From the NCBI RefSeq assembly GCF_001886735.1, contig NZ_CP018076.1:1674001-1738000 (forward strand): a DNA stretch of 64,000 bases. Reading direction: 5' to 3'. Within the stretch, counting starts at the first letter, position 1, and every line of letters starts with the position of its first letter. The notes beneath the pieces are model-generated. The model had not been told where the DNA came from. It saw only the letters and a program-made list of their open reading frames with translations, and did no database searches. Both the position numbers and the translations under genes were made by a program. This document shows positions 40,730 through 49,727 of the stretch, piece after piece. The DNA comes from Sulfitobacter alexandrii (GTDB taxonomy: Bacteria > Pseudomonadota > Alphaproteobacteria > Rhodobacterales > Rhodobacteraceae).

Positions 40730-42832
40730 AGTCTTCGTGGCGGTGCTGATGTCGAGCACGTTTCTGTCATCGCCCGCCGCCGCCATGCCGCAGGTCGCGG
40801 GCTTTCTGCTGGGCGCGATCGGGGTGCAGGCCACGGCGCTGGTGGGCACCTTTGCCTCGGGGCTGCTGAATGCAGGCTTTGCCGCCGGCGCGACGTTCGG
40901 CGCGACGGCTTTCGGTGGTTTCCTGGTCCGCACGGTGGTCGGCCTGGGCTTGTCGGCCCTGTCCGCCGCGCTTGCACCAAAGCCCAGTTTCCCGCCGCCG
41001 GCGGCCCGGATGGCAAACTTCGCCCAGCCGATCAGCTATGCGGAATGGGTGTTCGGGCGGGTGCGCAAAGGCGGGCCGCTGGGTTTTACCGGGTTCCACG
41101 AGAACCGGCGTTACTATGTGCCGATCATCGCGGCGCATTCGACCAGGGGGCCGGTCGAGCACTGGCTCGATGAGAACGTGGTGCAGGTGGATGCGGAGAT
41201 CGCCGATCAGACGGAAAGCAACATCCTGGAGCCAGCGAAAGCCGCGGGCTTCGGTCGCATCGATGTCTTCACGGGGCAGGGCGGTCAGACCGCCGATCCC
41301 GGCCTGCAGTCGGCATTTCCCGAGATCACCGACGCGCATGATTTTGCAGGGCTGTCGGGCGCTTATGTCTGGGCCAAGCGCCCGCCCGGCAGCCAGTTCT
41401 CGGAAGTCTACCCGCGCGGCCGGGAATGGGCCTATACGCCGGTCTGGGAGGGCCACGACCAGATCCTCGATCCGCGCGACGGTCAGCGGCAGTACACCAA
41501 CAATGCAGCGCTGGTGCTGGCCTTCTGGATCACGGAAGTTCTCGGGCAAGGGTCGATTGGGATGCGGTGGCGATCGAGGCGGATGTCTGCGACCAGCTGG
41601 TGACCAACGCAGAAGGCCAGCAGCAACCGCGCTGGACCATCAACGGTGTTCTGCAGGATGACCAGCAGTTCGAGGACCAGCGCGCCCAGATGGCGGCCGC
41701 CTGCGATGCGTTTCTGTTCGAGCGCCCCGACGGCAAGGTCGGGTTCCTGGTCGGACGCTGGATCGCACCCCAGATCACGCTGGGCGCCGGCGACTTTTTC
41801 TCGCTTGAGATCAAGGATGGCGGGTTCGGGTTCAGCGCGCCCTCGGAGGTCGCGGCCACCTATATCGAGCCGGATAACGCCTGGCGGGAGACACCCAGCG
41901 GGGCGTGGGTCGAAGCGCCCGGCGAGCAGTCCCGGCGGGACGAGCCACAGCTCTACATGGTGCATTCGCACAACCAGTGCGCCCGCCTCAACAAGAGGTT
42001 CGCCAAGACCGCCCGACCGCAATATGCGCTGCGCGGCACCATCGGCGTGATCGGCTACGAGTTGATCGGGCAGCGTTTCTTCCGCGCGGTTCATCCTGAA
42101 ATGGGGATCGATGCCTATTTCGAGATCGGCGAACTGGCTCGGGAGGGTGCCGGCGTGTTCAGCCTGATCGCAAATTCCGTCGAGCCGGACGACTTCTCGT
42201 TCGACCCGGCGACGGAAGAACCGGACAGGCCGGTGTTCAATTCGGTGGTCACGGAAGACACGGTGCCCGACCTCACCGGGCTGGCCGTGACACCGGTCGG
42301 TGCTGGTGCTGTGGATGTCACCTGGACAGCCCCCGACGCCAGCCTGCAACAGCAGCTGCGCATCCGAGAGGCCGGCACCGAGGACTGGCAGATCCTGTCC
42401 GTGGCCGAGGGGCAGTCGAACTACACGATCATGGCGCTGATCGATGGGCGTTCCTACGAGTTGCAGGGGCGGAACAGGACGCCGGCGCTGCGCCCTGGGG
42501 GCTGGTCGCCCGATCCGGCGCTGACGTTCACAGTGGTGGCGAACACGGAAGCGCCGCAGGCCTTGCTGCTGGCTACGGTTGATCCAGTGGGGGCGGGTGC
42601 CCTGGTGCAATGGGCGACCGGGAACGATCCGAACCAATACGCGGTCCGTGTCTATCGCGGCCCGACCCTCGCGACGGCGGACCCCGTTGTGCTGGCGATC
42701 AGCGGGGCGAACACCTCGGCGTCCTTCACCGATGCCGTTGCCCTCGGCACCTATACCTATTGGGCCGCGCCCATCAACGGCTCGGGGGTCCTGGGGCCGG
42801 TAAGCGGTCCGCTGAACGTCACCGTGACCTGA
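40719..42832 (+). CDS. Tail tip host-specificity protein (frameshifted as sequenced)
   Basis: Two consecutive frames encode one protein. The first runs from ATG 40719 to ITEVLGQG near 41550; the second resumes with VDWDAVAIEADVCDQLV and ends at 42832. Inserting one G in the GGG run at 41550-41552 joins them as LGQGVDWDAV, about 704 residues. The N-terminal part has a hydrophobic Ala/Gly-rich stretch like lambda I/J-linked proteins, then PISYAEWVFGRVRKGGPLGF and the central GptB-like tail fold. The C-terminal third contains two fibronectin-type modules (VTPVGAGAVDVTWTAPDASL). Together this is the J-type central fibre that contacts the host. Confidence 0.82.
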
Positions 42833-42926
42833 CGCCACTGACACCTTTGACCGAATTCCCGCGCCCGCGCGGCCCATTGGGCTGCGCGCCGGTGCTCCAC
42901 GACACGTCCAGAAAAAGAGGCCAGCT

Positions 42927-45900
42927 ATGGTGACCAAGAGCCCGTCCCTCGTGATGCGGGGCAACCCGCCTTCGGCATTGCACGAACCCGATCCATTGGA
43001 ACTGGTGACGCTGTTCAATGAGATGCTGGCGAGCATCGACATCGCCCTTGGCGACCGGACCAAGCCCTACTTCCTTGTGGTCGATGGCCAGTCCGACATC
43101 GACGACGAACAGGCGGCCCAGGCGGGCGGCGATCTTTCGACAGACCCCCGGATCAGGGTGCAGACGGCCAGCGGCTGGCAGATGATGGACCCGGCCAATG
43201 GCGTCGGCAACCGCATCGGTCGCAACTCGATCGGGTTCCAGGCCGCGAAATACATCCTGAGCGAGGGGTATCCCCTGGTCTACCTGGTCGACCTCGGCAC
43301 CGCCGGCCGACCGATCGAGGACTGGATGGGCGATGGCAAGGACTCGGAACTCTACGTCGCGTTGAAGACCGTCGTTGAAACTGCTCTGTCGTCGCTGGAA
43401 CTGGTCGCTGCCGGCATCACCGAACTGAGCGGGTTCGGCTGGGCGCAGGGCGGATCGAACAACATGGATTCCTTCGAGGAATACAAGGAAAAGCTGCGCA
43501 CCTTCTTTATCGACCTGCTGCCGACCGAAAGCTGGTTCTCGCTGCGCACGCCCGTGGCCATGCAGGACATCGGGACGGCCACCGGCTTCAACAAGATGGA
43601 TGGCGTCATCACCCAGGACATGATGGCGGAGTTTCCCTATATCCTGGTCTACCGCACCAACGATCTGGCGCGGGACTTTCCGGGCGACGGCGGCAACCAC
43701 CTGACCGGCCCGGCCATGGACGAAGCCGGCCGCCGCATGGGGGCGAACCTTTTGACGCGGCGTCCGGCGCTTCCCTTCACGGACAAGTCCAAGGTCTTTG
43801 GCGAATTCACGATGTGGCTCGAACCGTTCCAGGGCTACGGCATGAAAGCGATCTACGACGCCGCAACCGGCCAGGCGCGGCTGGCGGCGTTCAACGGATC
43901 GGTGGGCGCGAGTTCCACGAACTACCTCGGCTGGGATTTCGTGGCACCAGGCGCGGCGCGGGCCGTTCTGAGATCGTCCGTCGCGGTCGATCTGCTGGGT
44001 CCGGCTGCGACGGTCGAAGGCAACTTGTTCGTTGGTGATGTTCTGCGGGTCAGCGACATCGGCCACGTGCGGGTGGGCGAGTTCACCGCCGCGCAGTTCG
44101 ATGACCCAGCGGCGCCGGTCAATACCCATGACGGCAAGGGCAGGGGCGCGCTGGCGGTAAACGTGACCAACCAGGCGCTGATGCGCGCCTCCGGAGGCGG
44201 CGACACGTCTGGCTGGTACGGCACATATCCCGACTTCTTCCAGACGCCAGATGGCGAGGAAGTGCCGCTGGCACCGATCGCGGACCGGCAGCCGGCTGTC
44301 TTCGAGACGTTTGAGGGGTTTGAAGCCTGGCGGAACGCGCCTCCTGCCGCTGTACCTAACAAGGCGATGGCTTTCGCGGATGGGGTCAGCTTCAAGAAAG
44401 ACAGCAGCGCCCCAGCAAGCGCCTACCTCAACCTCTGGGTGCCACCTGACGACATTCTCACCACGAACCACATGGGATCGTCGTCCGACATCGCCAGCGA
44501 TTTCAAGGGTATCGCGGAAGAAATGATCCGGATGTCCGGTTTGAAGGGCTGGATCGCGCATTTCAAAGCACCGCCTGACGGCACCCCTTTCCGGTACTCG
44601 TATCTGGACTTCCTGACAACGGGGCGGATCGTTCGCATCCGCGGTGACCGCAATGCCGAGTTCTTCCCGGAAGAACGGTTTCAAGTGTTCGATTGCGACG
44701 GCAGCACCACGATGTTCGATCTGAACCCGGCGATCTGGGCCTACGACGGCTCGTCGGAAGGGTTTCAGGCCGGCGTCATTGCAGCGGACGGAAGCACCGA
44801 GACCAAGCTGACCGTAGGCACGGACATCAGCATCGCTCAGGTCGGCGGCGTGTGGCGGCTGACCACGACAACGGCCCCGGCTGGCGGCACGAAACTCAAG
44901 GTCATTTCGGCCCGGTCGGCAATGTCATTTTCCGCAGGCGGCACAGGCGCGGAGCTGCATTGGGACGGTCATTTCCGTATCAACCTTTCGGAGAGTGGTC
45001 AGGTGAAGTCGGCAGGTGGCCGCTCCGGCCTAGCGCCCAAAGGCATCGACCATCTCAGGCACGGCGGCATCGTGCACATCTACGGTTCACCTACGTCAAA
45101 CTTTGAGGCGCCGTTCTTAGACCAGCGCGGCGACAGCGGCTTTGTGCCGGTCGATTTCAAGACCATGATCGGTAACGGCGTTATCATCGCCGACTACCTG
45201 TGCGATTGCGGCATCTATGTCAGCGGCGGCGGCGCGGCGGGCGACACGTCGGACGATCCGCTTATGTGCGTGCTGCCTTCTCTGCTTACTCGCGGAACAG
45301 GTCAGGTGCTTAAAGACACCCGAGAAATGAACTACGGGTACGCCCCCTATGTGTTCGGGGTTGACCAGTACGGCGGCTATGTCAACGCGGCGCAAGACGG
45401 CATCAGCCAAGGACAAAACTTTGTCATCAACCACGCCCGCTTCGTGAAGACGCGTCGCACTCCGGTCGACCTCCGCGCGTCGAACCACCCTGTCACGATC
45501 AATCATCTCTCCGTCGAGGACTTTGGATACGAACCAGACGGCGAGGGCGGGCTGAACGCAGTGAACGGGGCTGAGGGTATCTGGTTCAACAGTTCTCGCG
45601 GCGCGACAGTCAAGCAAGCCGAGTTCACACTGCGCGAGTGGCCCGCGCCGGAAGGCTTTGTTGTCAGGTTCGAGGGTGACGAGTGCTACGGCAACCGTTT
45701 TGAGGGCGTGGCGATCGGCTATGACAACCTTGTACGGAACAGGGTCACCAGCACCGCAGCCGCGGCAAACTCGGTCCATATCCGCCATACGGATGCGACG
45801 ACGCTCTATACGACCGAAGGCGGCACGGCTATCGACAACGTGCGGCATATATTCGAGAACATGGATACCGACGAGCGGATTGCGCGCCTGCATGTCCCGA

Positions 45901-46316
45901 AAATTTTCCTGACGGAAATCTACCACGGGGGCGAGACACCTCCTGCACAACTCAATCGGAAGTTGGAATATACCCGCGACGACAACGGCTATGTGGAGTT
46001 TACGCTCGACGTGCAATCGACGGGCTGGACCTTCACGCCAAGCGGAAAGACTGTTCGGGTCAGCCTACCGTTTACAGCTGCATCGCTGGAAGGGCAGAGT
46101 TTCCTTTGCAAAGCCCTGCCGATCAGCGGCTTGGGTAAGACCGGAACCAACATCGAACTGGTCGGAGAGATACCAAACGGCCAAAGCTACATGGAATTCC
46201 GCTGGCGAGACCTCAGCGGAACATCTGGCGGCCTTCTTACGGACAACGATCACACATCGAATATCCGGCTTAAGGCGACGGGCCGGTATCGTGCGGTTGC
46301 GAACGGAATAAGCTGA
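42927..46316 (+). CDS. Tailspike with N-terminal SGNH (sialate O-acetylesterase-like) domain
   Basis: 1129 residues. Residues about 48-280 resemble the carbohydrate esterase SASA fold: FLVVDGQSDIDDEQAA has the block I G-Q-S nucleophile serine, FGWAQGGSNNMDSFEEYKEK mirrors the W-x-Q-G block, and DGGNHLTGPAMDEAGRRMGA supplies the catalytic His. The remaining 850 residues are beta-rich, with a probable right-handed parallel beta-helix in the last 400 (repeated N/S-rich turns such as FVINHARF, TINHLSVEDFGYEPD, RFEGDECYGNRFEGVAIG). It likely removes acyl groups from the host's surface polysaccharide while binding it. AGAGG lies before the ATG. Confidence 0.78.
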   Translation: MVTKSPSLVMRGNPPSALHEPDPLELVTLFNEMLASIDIALGDRTKPYFLVVDGQSDIDDEQAAQAGGDLSTDPRIRVQTASGWQMMDPANGVGNRIGRNSIGFQAAKYILSEGYPLVYLVDLGTAGRPIEDWMGDGKDSELYVALKTVVETALSSLELVAAGITELSGFGWAQGGSNNMDSFEEYKEKLRTFFIDLLPTESWFSLRTPVAMQDIGTATGFNKMDGVITQDMMAEFPYILVYRTNDLARDFPGDGGNHLTGPAMDEAGRRMGANLLTRRPALPFTDKSKVFGEFTMWLEPFQGYGMKAIYDAATGQARLAAFNGSVGASSTNYLGWDFVAPGAARAVLRSSVAVDLLGPAATVEGNLFVGDVLRVSDIGHVRVGEFTAAQFDDPAAPVNTHDGKGRGALAVNVTNQALMRASGGGDTSGWYGTYPDFFQTPDGEEVPLAPIADRQPAVFETFEGFEAWRNAPPAAVPNKAMAFADGVSFKKDSSAPASAYLNLWVPPDDILTTNHMGSSSDIASDFKGIAEEMIRMSGLKGWIAHFKAPPDGTPFRYSYLDFLTTGRIVRIRGDRNAEFFPEERFQVFDCDGSTTMFDLNPAIWAYDGSSEGFQAGVIAADGSTETKLTVGTDISIAQVGGVWRLTTTTAPAGGTKLKVISARSAMSFSAGGTGAELHWDGHFRINLSESGQVKSAGGRSGLAPKGIDHLRHGGIVHIYGSPTSNFEAPFLDQRGDSGFVPVDFKTMIGNGVIIADYLCDCGIYVSGGGAAGDTSDDPLMCVLPSLLTRGTGQVLKDTREMNYGYAPYVFGVDQYGGYVNAAQDGISQGQNFVINHARFVKTRRTPVDLRASNHPVTINHLSVEDFGYEPDGEGGLNAVNGAEGIWFNSSRGATVKQAEFTLREWPAPEGFVVRFEGDECYGNRFEGVAIGYDNLVRNRVTSTAAAANSVHIRHTDATTLYTTEGGTAIDNVRHIFENMDTDERIARLHVPKIFLTEIYHGGETPPAQLNRKLEYTRDDNGYVEFTLDVQSTGWTFTPSGKTVRVSLPFTAASLEGQSFLCKALPISGLGKTGTNIELVGEIPNGQSYMEFRWRDLSGTSGGLLTDNDHTSNIRLKATGRYRAVANGIS

Positions 46317-46774
46317 TGTCCCGCTTCAATCCCATGCGCCTGAACCTGCTGGAACAGGGCAGGGCGACCGAATGGCTGGCCAGCTTCGTGATGCTGGCTT
46401 TCGCGGTTACCCTGTCCCTGCCGGGCGAAACCCTGGCCTCGCCGTCCTTCCGGGCCTTCCGGGCGATCGGCCTCGATGACGCGGCCATCGCCACGCCAAT
46501 GGCGCTGCTGGCCACCGCGCGGCTTTGCGCACTCTACATCAACGGCACGCTGCCACGCCGCACGCCGCTCATTCGCATGATCGGGGCGATCGTCGGCACT
46601 TGTGTGTTCTCGATGGTCGCGATGGGCCTCTACTGGCCCGTCCTGAAGTTCGACGTCCCGACCAGCACCGGGGTCGGGACCTACCTTGTATTGGCGTTGT
46701 TCGACGCACTCTCGGCCTACAGGAGCGGCGCTGATGTCCGACTGGCTCAACAGTTTTCTGAGCAATCTCGATAA
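46316..46774 (+). CDS. Prophage membrane protein in the lysis block
   Basis: 152 residues with three to four hydrophobic spans (WLASFVMLAFAVTLSL, IATPMALLATARLCALYI, MIGAIVGTCVFSMVAMGLYW, VGTYLVLALFDALSAY). It starts on the last base of the tailspike stop and its 3' end overlaps the next gene by 41 bases in another frame. It may be a holin or an inner-membrane tail-associated protein; the small phage proteins behind tailspikes in related prophages look similar. No family name. Confidence 0.7.
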   Translation: MSRFNPMRLNLLEQGRATEWLASFVMLAFAVTLSLPGETLASPSFRAFRAIGLDDAAIATPMALLATARLCALYINGTLPRRTPLIRMIGAIVGTCVFSMVAMGLYWPVLKFDVPTSTGVGTYLVLALFDALSAYRSGADVRLAQQFSEQSR

Positions 46775-47054
46775 GGAAACGGTCACGGTCCTGGGCACGG
46801 GCTTTGCCGCTGCCGTGGTAGCCCTGGTCGCAGGGCTGCGGGGCATCAAGCGGGGTCAGCCGACCAGCGCGGCCCTGACCGATACCGCGAACGCCATCAC
46901 CAAGATGAGCTGCGGCGCGCCCGAGCTGACGCCGCTGCTGCGCAAAATGCTGGCCAACCAGCAGGAGCAGAACCTACGCCAGATCGAGATGGCCGGCGAC
47001 ATCCAGCGGATGGGCGAGAAGATCACGCGCATCGAGGATCGAACGCACCGCTGA
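46734..47054 (+). CDS. Membrane-anchored coiled-coil protein of the lysis block
   Basis: 106 residues from ATG 46734. A single N-terminal membrane anchor (TGFAAAVVALVAGL, residues about 22-36) is followed by a helical tail with coiled-coil character (MLANQQEQNLRQIEMAGDIQ, RMGEKITRIEDRTHR). This shape fits spanin-like or holin-accessory proteins. The start lies 41 bases inside the preceding gene, in another frame. It is followed by a terminator-like hairpin. Confidence 0.65.
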   Translation: MSDWLNSFLSNLDKETVTVLGTGFAAAVVALVAGLRGIKRGQPTSAALTDTANAITKMSCGAPELTPLLRKMLANQQEQNLRQIEMAGDIQRMGEKITRIEDRTHR

Positions 47055-47076
47055 TCCACCAGACAACCCGTAACCC

Positions 47077-47100
47077 GGCCCGCCATCGCGCGGGCCTTTT
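47077..47100 (+). terminator. Intrinsic terminator inside the lysis block
   Basis: GGCCCGC (47077-47083) pairs with GCGGGCC (47090-47096) around a 6-nt loop, followed by TTTT at 47097-47100. It lies between the coiled-coil membrane gene and the endolysin gene and could lower endolysin expression. Confidence 0.7.
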
Positions 47101-47116
47101 GCATTGGGGAAACACC

Positions 47117-47827
47117 ATGGCATTGAAGTATTCCGCCCGCGACCGGGACATCCAGATCGCCCTGAAAAAGCGCGGGTTTGATCCCGGCCCGCTCGACGGG
47201 TTGAAAGGTCCGCGCACCTCGGCCGCGATCATCGCGTTCAAGCGCTCGATCGGCTTCCGTGCTCGCGACTACGTGGGGCCGCTGACCTGGGCGGCGCTGC
47301 ACCGCCGGGAACCACCCGAAACGCCAGTGACCACCGCGCCCGTGCCCTGGCTGGCCGAAGGCTACAAGCGGATGGGCCTGCACGAGGTCCGCGACAACGG
47401 CATCCTGCGCCGCTGGCTGGGCAGCGACGGGCACGCCCTGGGCGACCCGTCCCGCTTTCCCTGGTGCGGCGACTTCGTGGAGACCTGCATCCGCCTGGCG
47501 CTGCCGCAAGAGGATATGTCGCCACTGCGGGGCAATCCCTACTGGGCGCTGAACTGGCGGCATTTCGGCCAATCCTGCCGGCCGGCGGTGGGCGCGGTGA
47601 TCTCGATCACCCGCAACGGCGGCGGGCACGTCGCCTTCGCCGTGGGCGAGGACGAGCGCCGCATCTACTGCCTGGGCGGCAACCAGCGCAACAGCGTCAG
47701 TGTCGTCCCGATCGACAAGAACCGGTTCGTGCCGGCGTCCTGGCGCTGGCCGTCCACATGGCCGCTGCCCGCACCGGGCCTGCCGCCGATGACCTCGGCC
47801 GAGGCATCCAGCATCAACGAGGCTTGA
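47117..47827 (+). CDS. Phage endolysin (TIGR02594-type, with peptidoglycan-binding domain)
   Basis: 236 residues from ATG 47117 (GGGGAAACACC upstream). The N-terminal 65 residues form a peptidoglycan-binding domain (IQIALKKRGFDPGPLDGLKG then PRTSAAIIAFKRSIGF). The catalytic part is of the TIGR02594/CHAP-like type: PWLAEGYKRMGLHEVRDNGI near 80, the nucleophile Cys in FPWCGDFVETCIRLA near 120, and the His in GGGHVAFAVGEDE near 172. It cleaves peptide cross-links or amide bonds in murein at the end of infection. Confidence 0.9.
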   Translation: MALKYSARDRDIQIALKKRGFDPGPLDGLKGPRTSAAIIAFKRSIGFRARDYVGPLTWAALHRREPPETPVTTAPVPWLAEGYKRMGLHEVRDNGILRRWLGSDGHALGDPSRFPWCGDFVETCIRLALPQEDMSPLRGNPYWALNWRHFGQSCRPAVGAVISITRNGGGHVAFAVGEDERRIYCLGGNQRNSVSVVPIDKNRFVPASWRWPSTWPLPAPGLPPMTSAEASSINEA

Positions 47828-47855
47828 CGCCTCCTCATCCCGAAAGGAAAGACCA

Positions 47856-48224
47856 ATGAACGACATCCTTCTGACGCAGATCATGCAGATCCTGATCCCG
47901 ATCATCGCCAGCATCCTGACCGCCATTTTCGGCGCGGTCGGCATCGCGGCGCGCCGCTATCTGGGTGAGCGTGCCACCGCAATCCTGCGTGAGGCCCTCC
48001 ATGAGGCTTTCGACCGTGCCTTGGCAAAGGCTGTCCAAGACGGCAGCAACAGCCCGGAGATGGACGCAGTGGCTTATATCGAGGCCACCATGGGCGACAC
48101 GGTGAAACGGCTGAAGGCGTCCACGGGGGGACTGTTGAAGAGGGCGCAGGCGCAGATGGCTGGGAATGAAAGGCTCTCGAGGTCGCAATCTCCACGACAT
48201 CTGAAAGGCCAGGAGAAACCATGA
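47856..48224 (+). CDS. Holin-like phage membrane protein
   Basis: 122 residues with one clear N-terminal membrane segment (IMQILIPIIASILTAIFGAV, residues about 10-29) followed by an amphipathic helix (RRYLGERATAILREALHEAF) and a basic tail (GLLKRAQAQMAGNERLSRSQ). The position 28 bases after the endolysin suggests a holin or holin-associated role (class III type with one membrane span). No exact family. It is the last gene that looks phage-related on this strand before the spacer at 48225-48395. Confidence 0.7.
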   Translation: MNDILLTQIMQILIPIIASILTAIFGAVGIAARRYLGERATAILREALHEAFDRALAKAVQDGSNSPEMDAVAYIEATMGDTVKRLKASTGGLLKRAQAQMAGNERLSRSQSPRHLKGQEKP

Positions 48225-48254
48225 GATCGTAGTGATGTCGTCAGCGCGGCCGCC

Positions 48255-48284
48255 TTGACAGACTCACGGGCTTGAAGCTTAATT
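48255..48284 (+). promoter_or_regulatory. Candidate promoter of the secreted-protein gene
   Basis: TTGACA (48255-48260) and TTAATT (48279-48284) with an 18-bp spacer, about 110 bp upstream of the gene start at 48396. The AT-rich DNA between them and the gene differs from the flanking phage sequence. Confidence 0.45.
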
Positions 48285-48395
48285 TTCGTGTCATATTGGC
48301 GGCAACGCATTTTCAATACACGCAAACGAATTGGGGTGGGTCTGCAGGTTTCAGGCCCATTCCAATCAAGCTGATTTTCATGAAAGGTCTGTTCC

Positions 48396-49619
48396 ATGCG
48401 CGCTATCTCCCACGTTTCCTGTGCCGGCTTGATTGCCTCGACAACTCTTCTTTCGGGGCAGGTGCAGGCCCAGAACCTGCTCGCCACCACCGACGCCACC
48501 ATCAGGCACCAGCTGTGCGTCGGCAGTGCCTGTCCAGACAGTCCTTTCGGCACCTTTCCGGACAGCGGGGCCAGCTCGGTCAAGATGAGCGGCGTCCGGA
48601 CCCGGCTCGACTTTGTTGATAGTTCAGGCCTCGATTTTCCGGACAACGACTGGGCCTTGGTCGTCAACGATTCCAATGCAGGCGGTGCGGAGTACTTTTC
48701 GATCCAGGACACGAGCAGCGGCACGGTGCCGTTTTCGATCGCGGCCGGGGCGTCCAGCAATGCCATGTACATTGCCAGCAACAATCGCGTTGGCCTGGGC
48801 ACATCGTTGCCGTCCGCTTCCATCGACATCGTACAGGCATCCCCCGGGATACGCTTCAAGCCCTTGTTCAACACGACCGAGTGGAATGTCCTTGGTGCGA
48901 ACCGCTTCACGATCTCGAATGATGACACCTTGGACTGGATCTTCTCGATCGACTACGGCGCTCCCGAGTCCAGCCTGGCAATCGTTGAAAACGGAAATAT
49001 CGGCATCGGTACCCAGTTTCCCCAAGAGGCATTGACCGTCTACACAGGCGCTGACGGGGCAAATGCCTTTGCCTTGTTCACGGCGGAGGGGCCCAATTCC
49101 GATTCAGGCTTCCTGATCCGCCAGCTCGGCGACATCCCGACAACGTGGGAATTCCGCAACCAGCAGAGCTCAGGCCGGCTCAACGTCGGGATTGCCGGGG
49201 GCAACACCCCGTTCAAGATCGACAATACCGCCGCGAACAACCTGCTCAAGCTGGGGCGCAACGGCCGCCCGGATGAAGTCGTCGTCACCGGCAAACTGGT
49301 GGTGAACAACACCGAACTCAATGTCCCGGATTACGTGTTCGCGGCGGACTATCCCCTGCGCCCGCTGGCGGAAGTGCGTGAATTCATCGACACCAACAGC
49401 CACCTGCCGGACGTGCCTTCGGAAGCGGAGATCAAGGCGAACGGCGTCGACATGACAGCGATGCAGATGACTCTTCTGAAGAAGGTCGAGGAGCTCACGC
49501 TCTACACGCTGGCGCAGGAAGATATCATCGCCAAGCAGCAGGTGGAGCTTCGGGAACTGGACCAGCTCAAGGCACAGATGGCTCGTATCGAAGCGCTGTT
49601 GTCCAAGCGGGCGGAGTGA
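48396..49619 (+). CDS. Secreted protein with tail-fibre/S74-like C-terminal region
   Basis: 407 residues. A signal peptide is present (GLIASTTLLSGQVQAQ-N, cleavage near residue 26). The centre consists of short beta repeats (GVGLGTSLPSASIDI-like and NGNIGIGTQFPQEALTVYTG), a pattern from tail-fibre-like proteins. The C-terminal part DYPLRPLAEVREFIDTNSHL, PDVPSEAEIKANGVDMTAMQ and the coiled-coil (ELDQLKAQMARIEALLSKRA) resemble the chaperone-like endings of secreted proteins related to endosialidase S74 peptidases, as found in marine Bacteroidetes and Rhodobacteraceae. With its own promoter behind the lysis block, it may be a lysogeny-expressed trait. Confidence 0.6.
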   Translation: MRAISHVSCAGLIASTTLLSGQVQAQNLLATTDATIRHQLCVGSACPDSPFGTFPDSGASSVKMSGVRTRLDFVDSSGLDFPDNDWALVVNDSNAGGAEYFSIQDTSSGTVPFSIAAGASSNAMYIASNNRVGLGTSLPSASIDIVQASPGIRFKPLFNTTEWNVLGANRFTISNDDTLDWIFSIDYGAPESSLAIVENGNIGIGTQFPQEALTVYTGADGANAFALFTAEGPNSDSGFLIRQLGDIPTTWEFRNQQSSGRLNVGIAGGNTPFKIDNTAANNLLKLGRNGRPDEVVVTGKLVVNNTELNVPDYVFAADYPLRPLAEVREFIDTNSHLPDVPSEAEIKANGVDMTAMQMTLLKKVEELTLYTLAQEDIIAKQQVELRELDQLKAQMARIEALLSKRAE

Positions 49620-49727
49620 CGGTGTGGATCTGCCGTTCGCGCCTGTGCGGCGAACGGCGGCTTCGAGCCCTTCCACGACATTTGCGGCGACCCCGCCGCA
49701 CGTAACCGGGAAGGAAGCCCATCCTCG

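Noticed and set aside
42819..44684. 621-codon minus-strand frame opposite the tailspike
   Set aside because: Shadow frame; the tailspike has an esterase-like domain and a proper ribosome-binding site.
48225..48395. Right attachment site directly after the holin-like gene
   Set aside because: I could not find a copy of the tRNA-Arg 3' end in this spacer; the best match in the window is at 61973.
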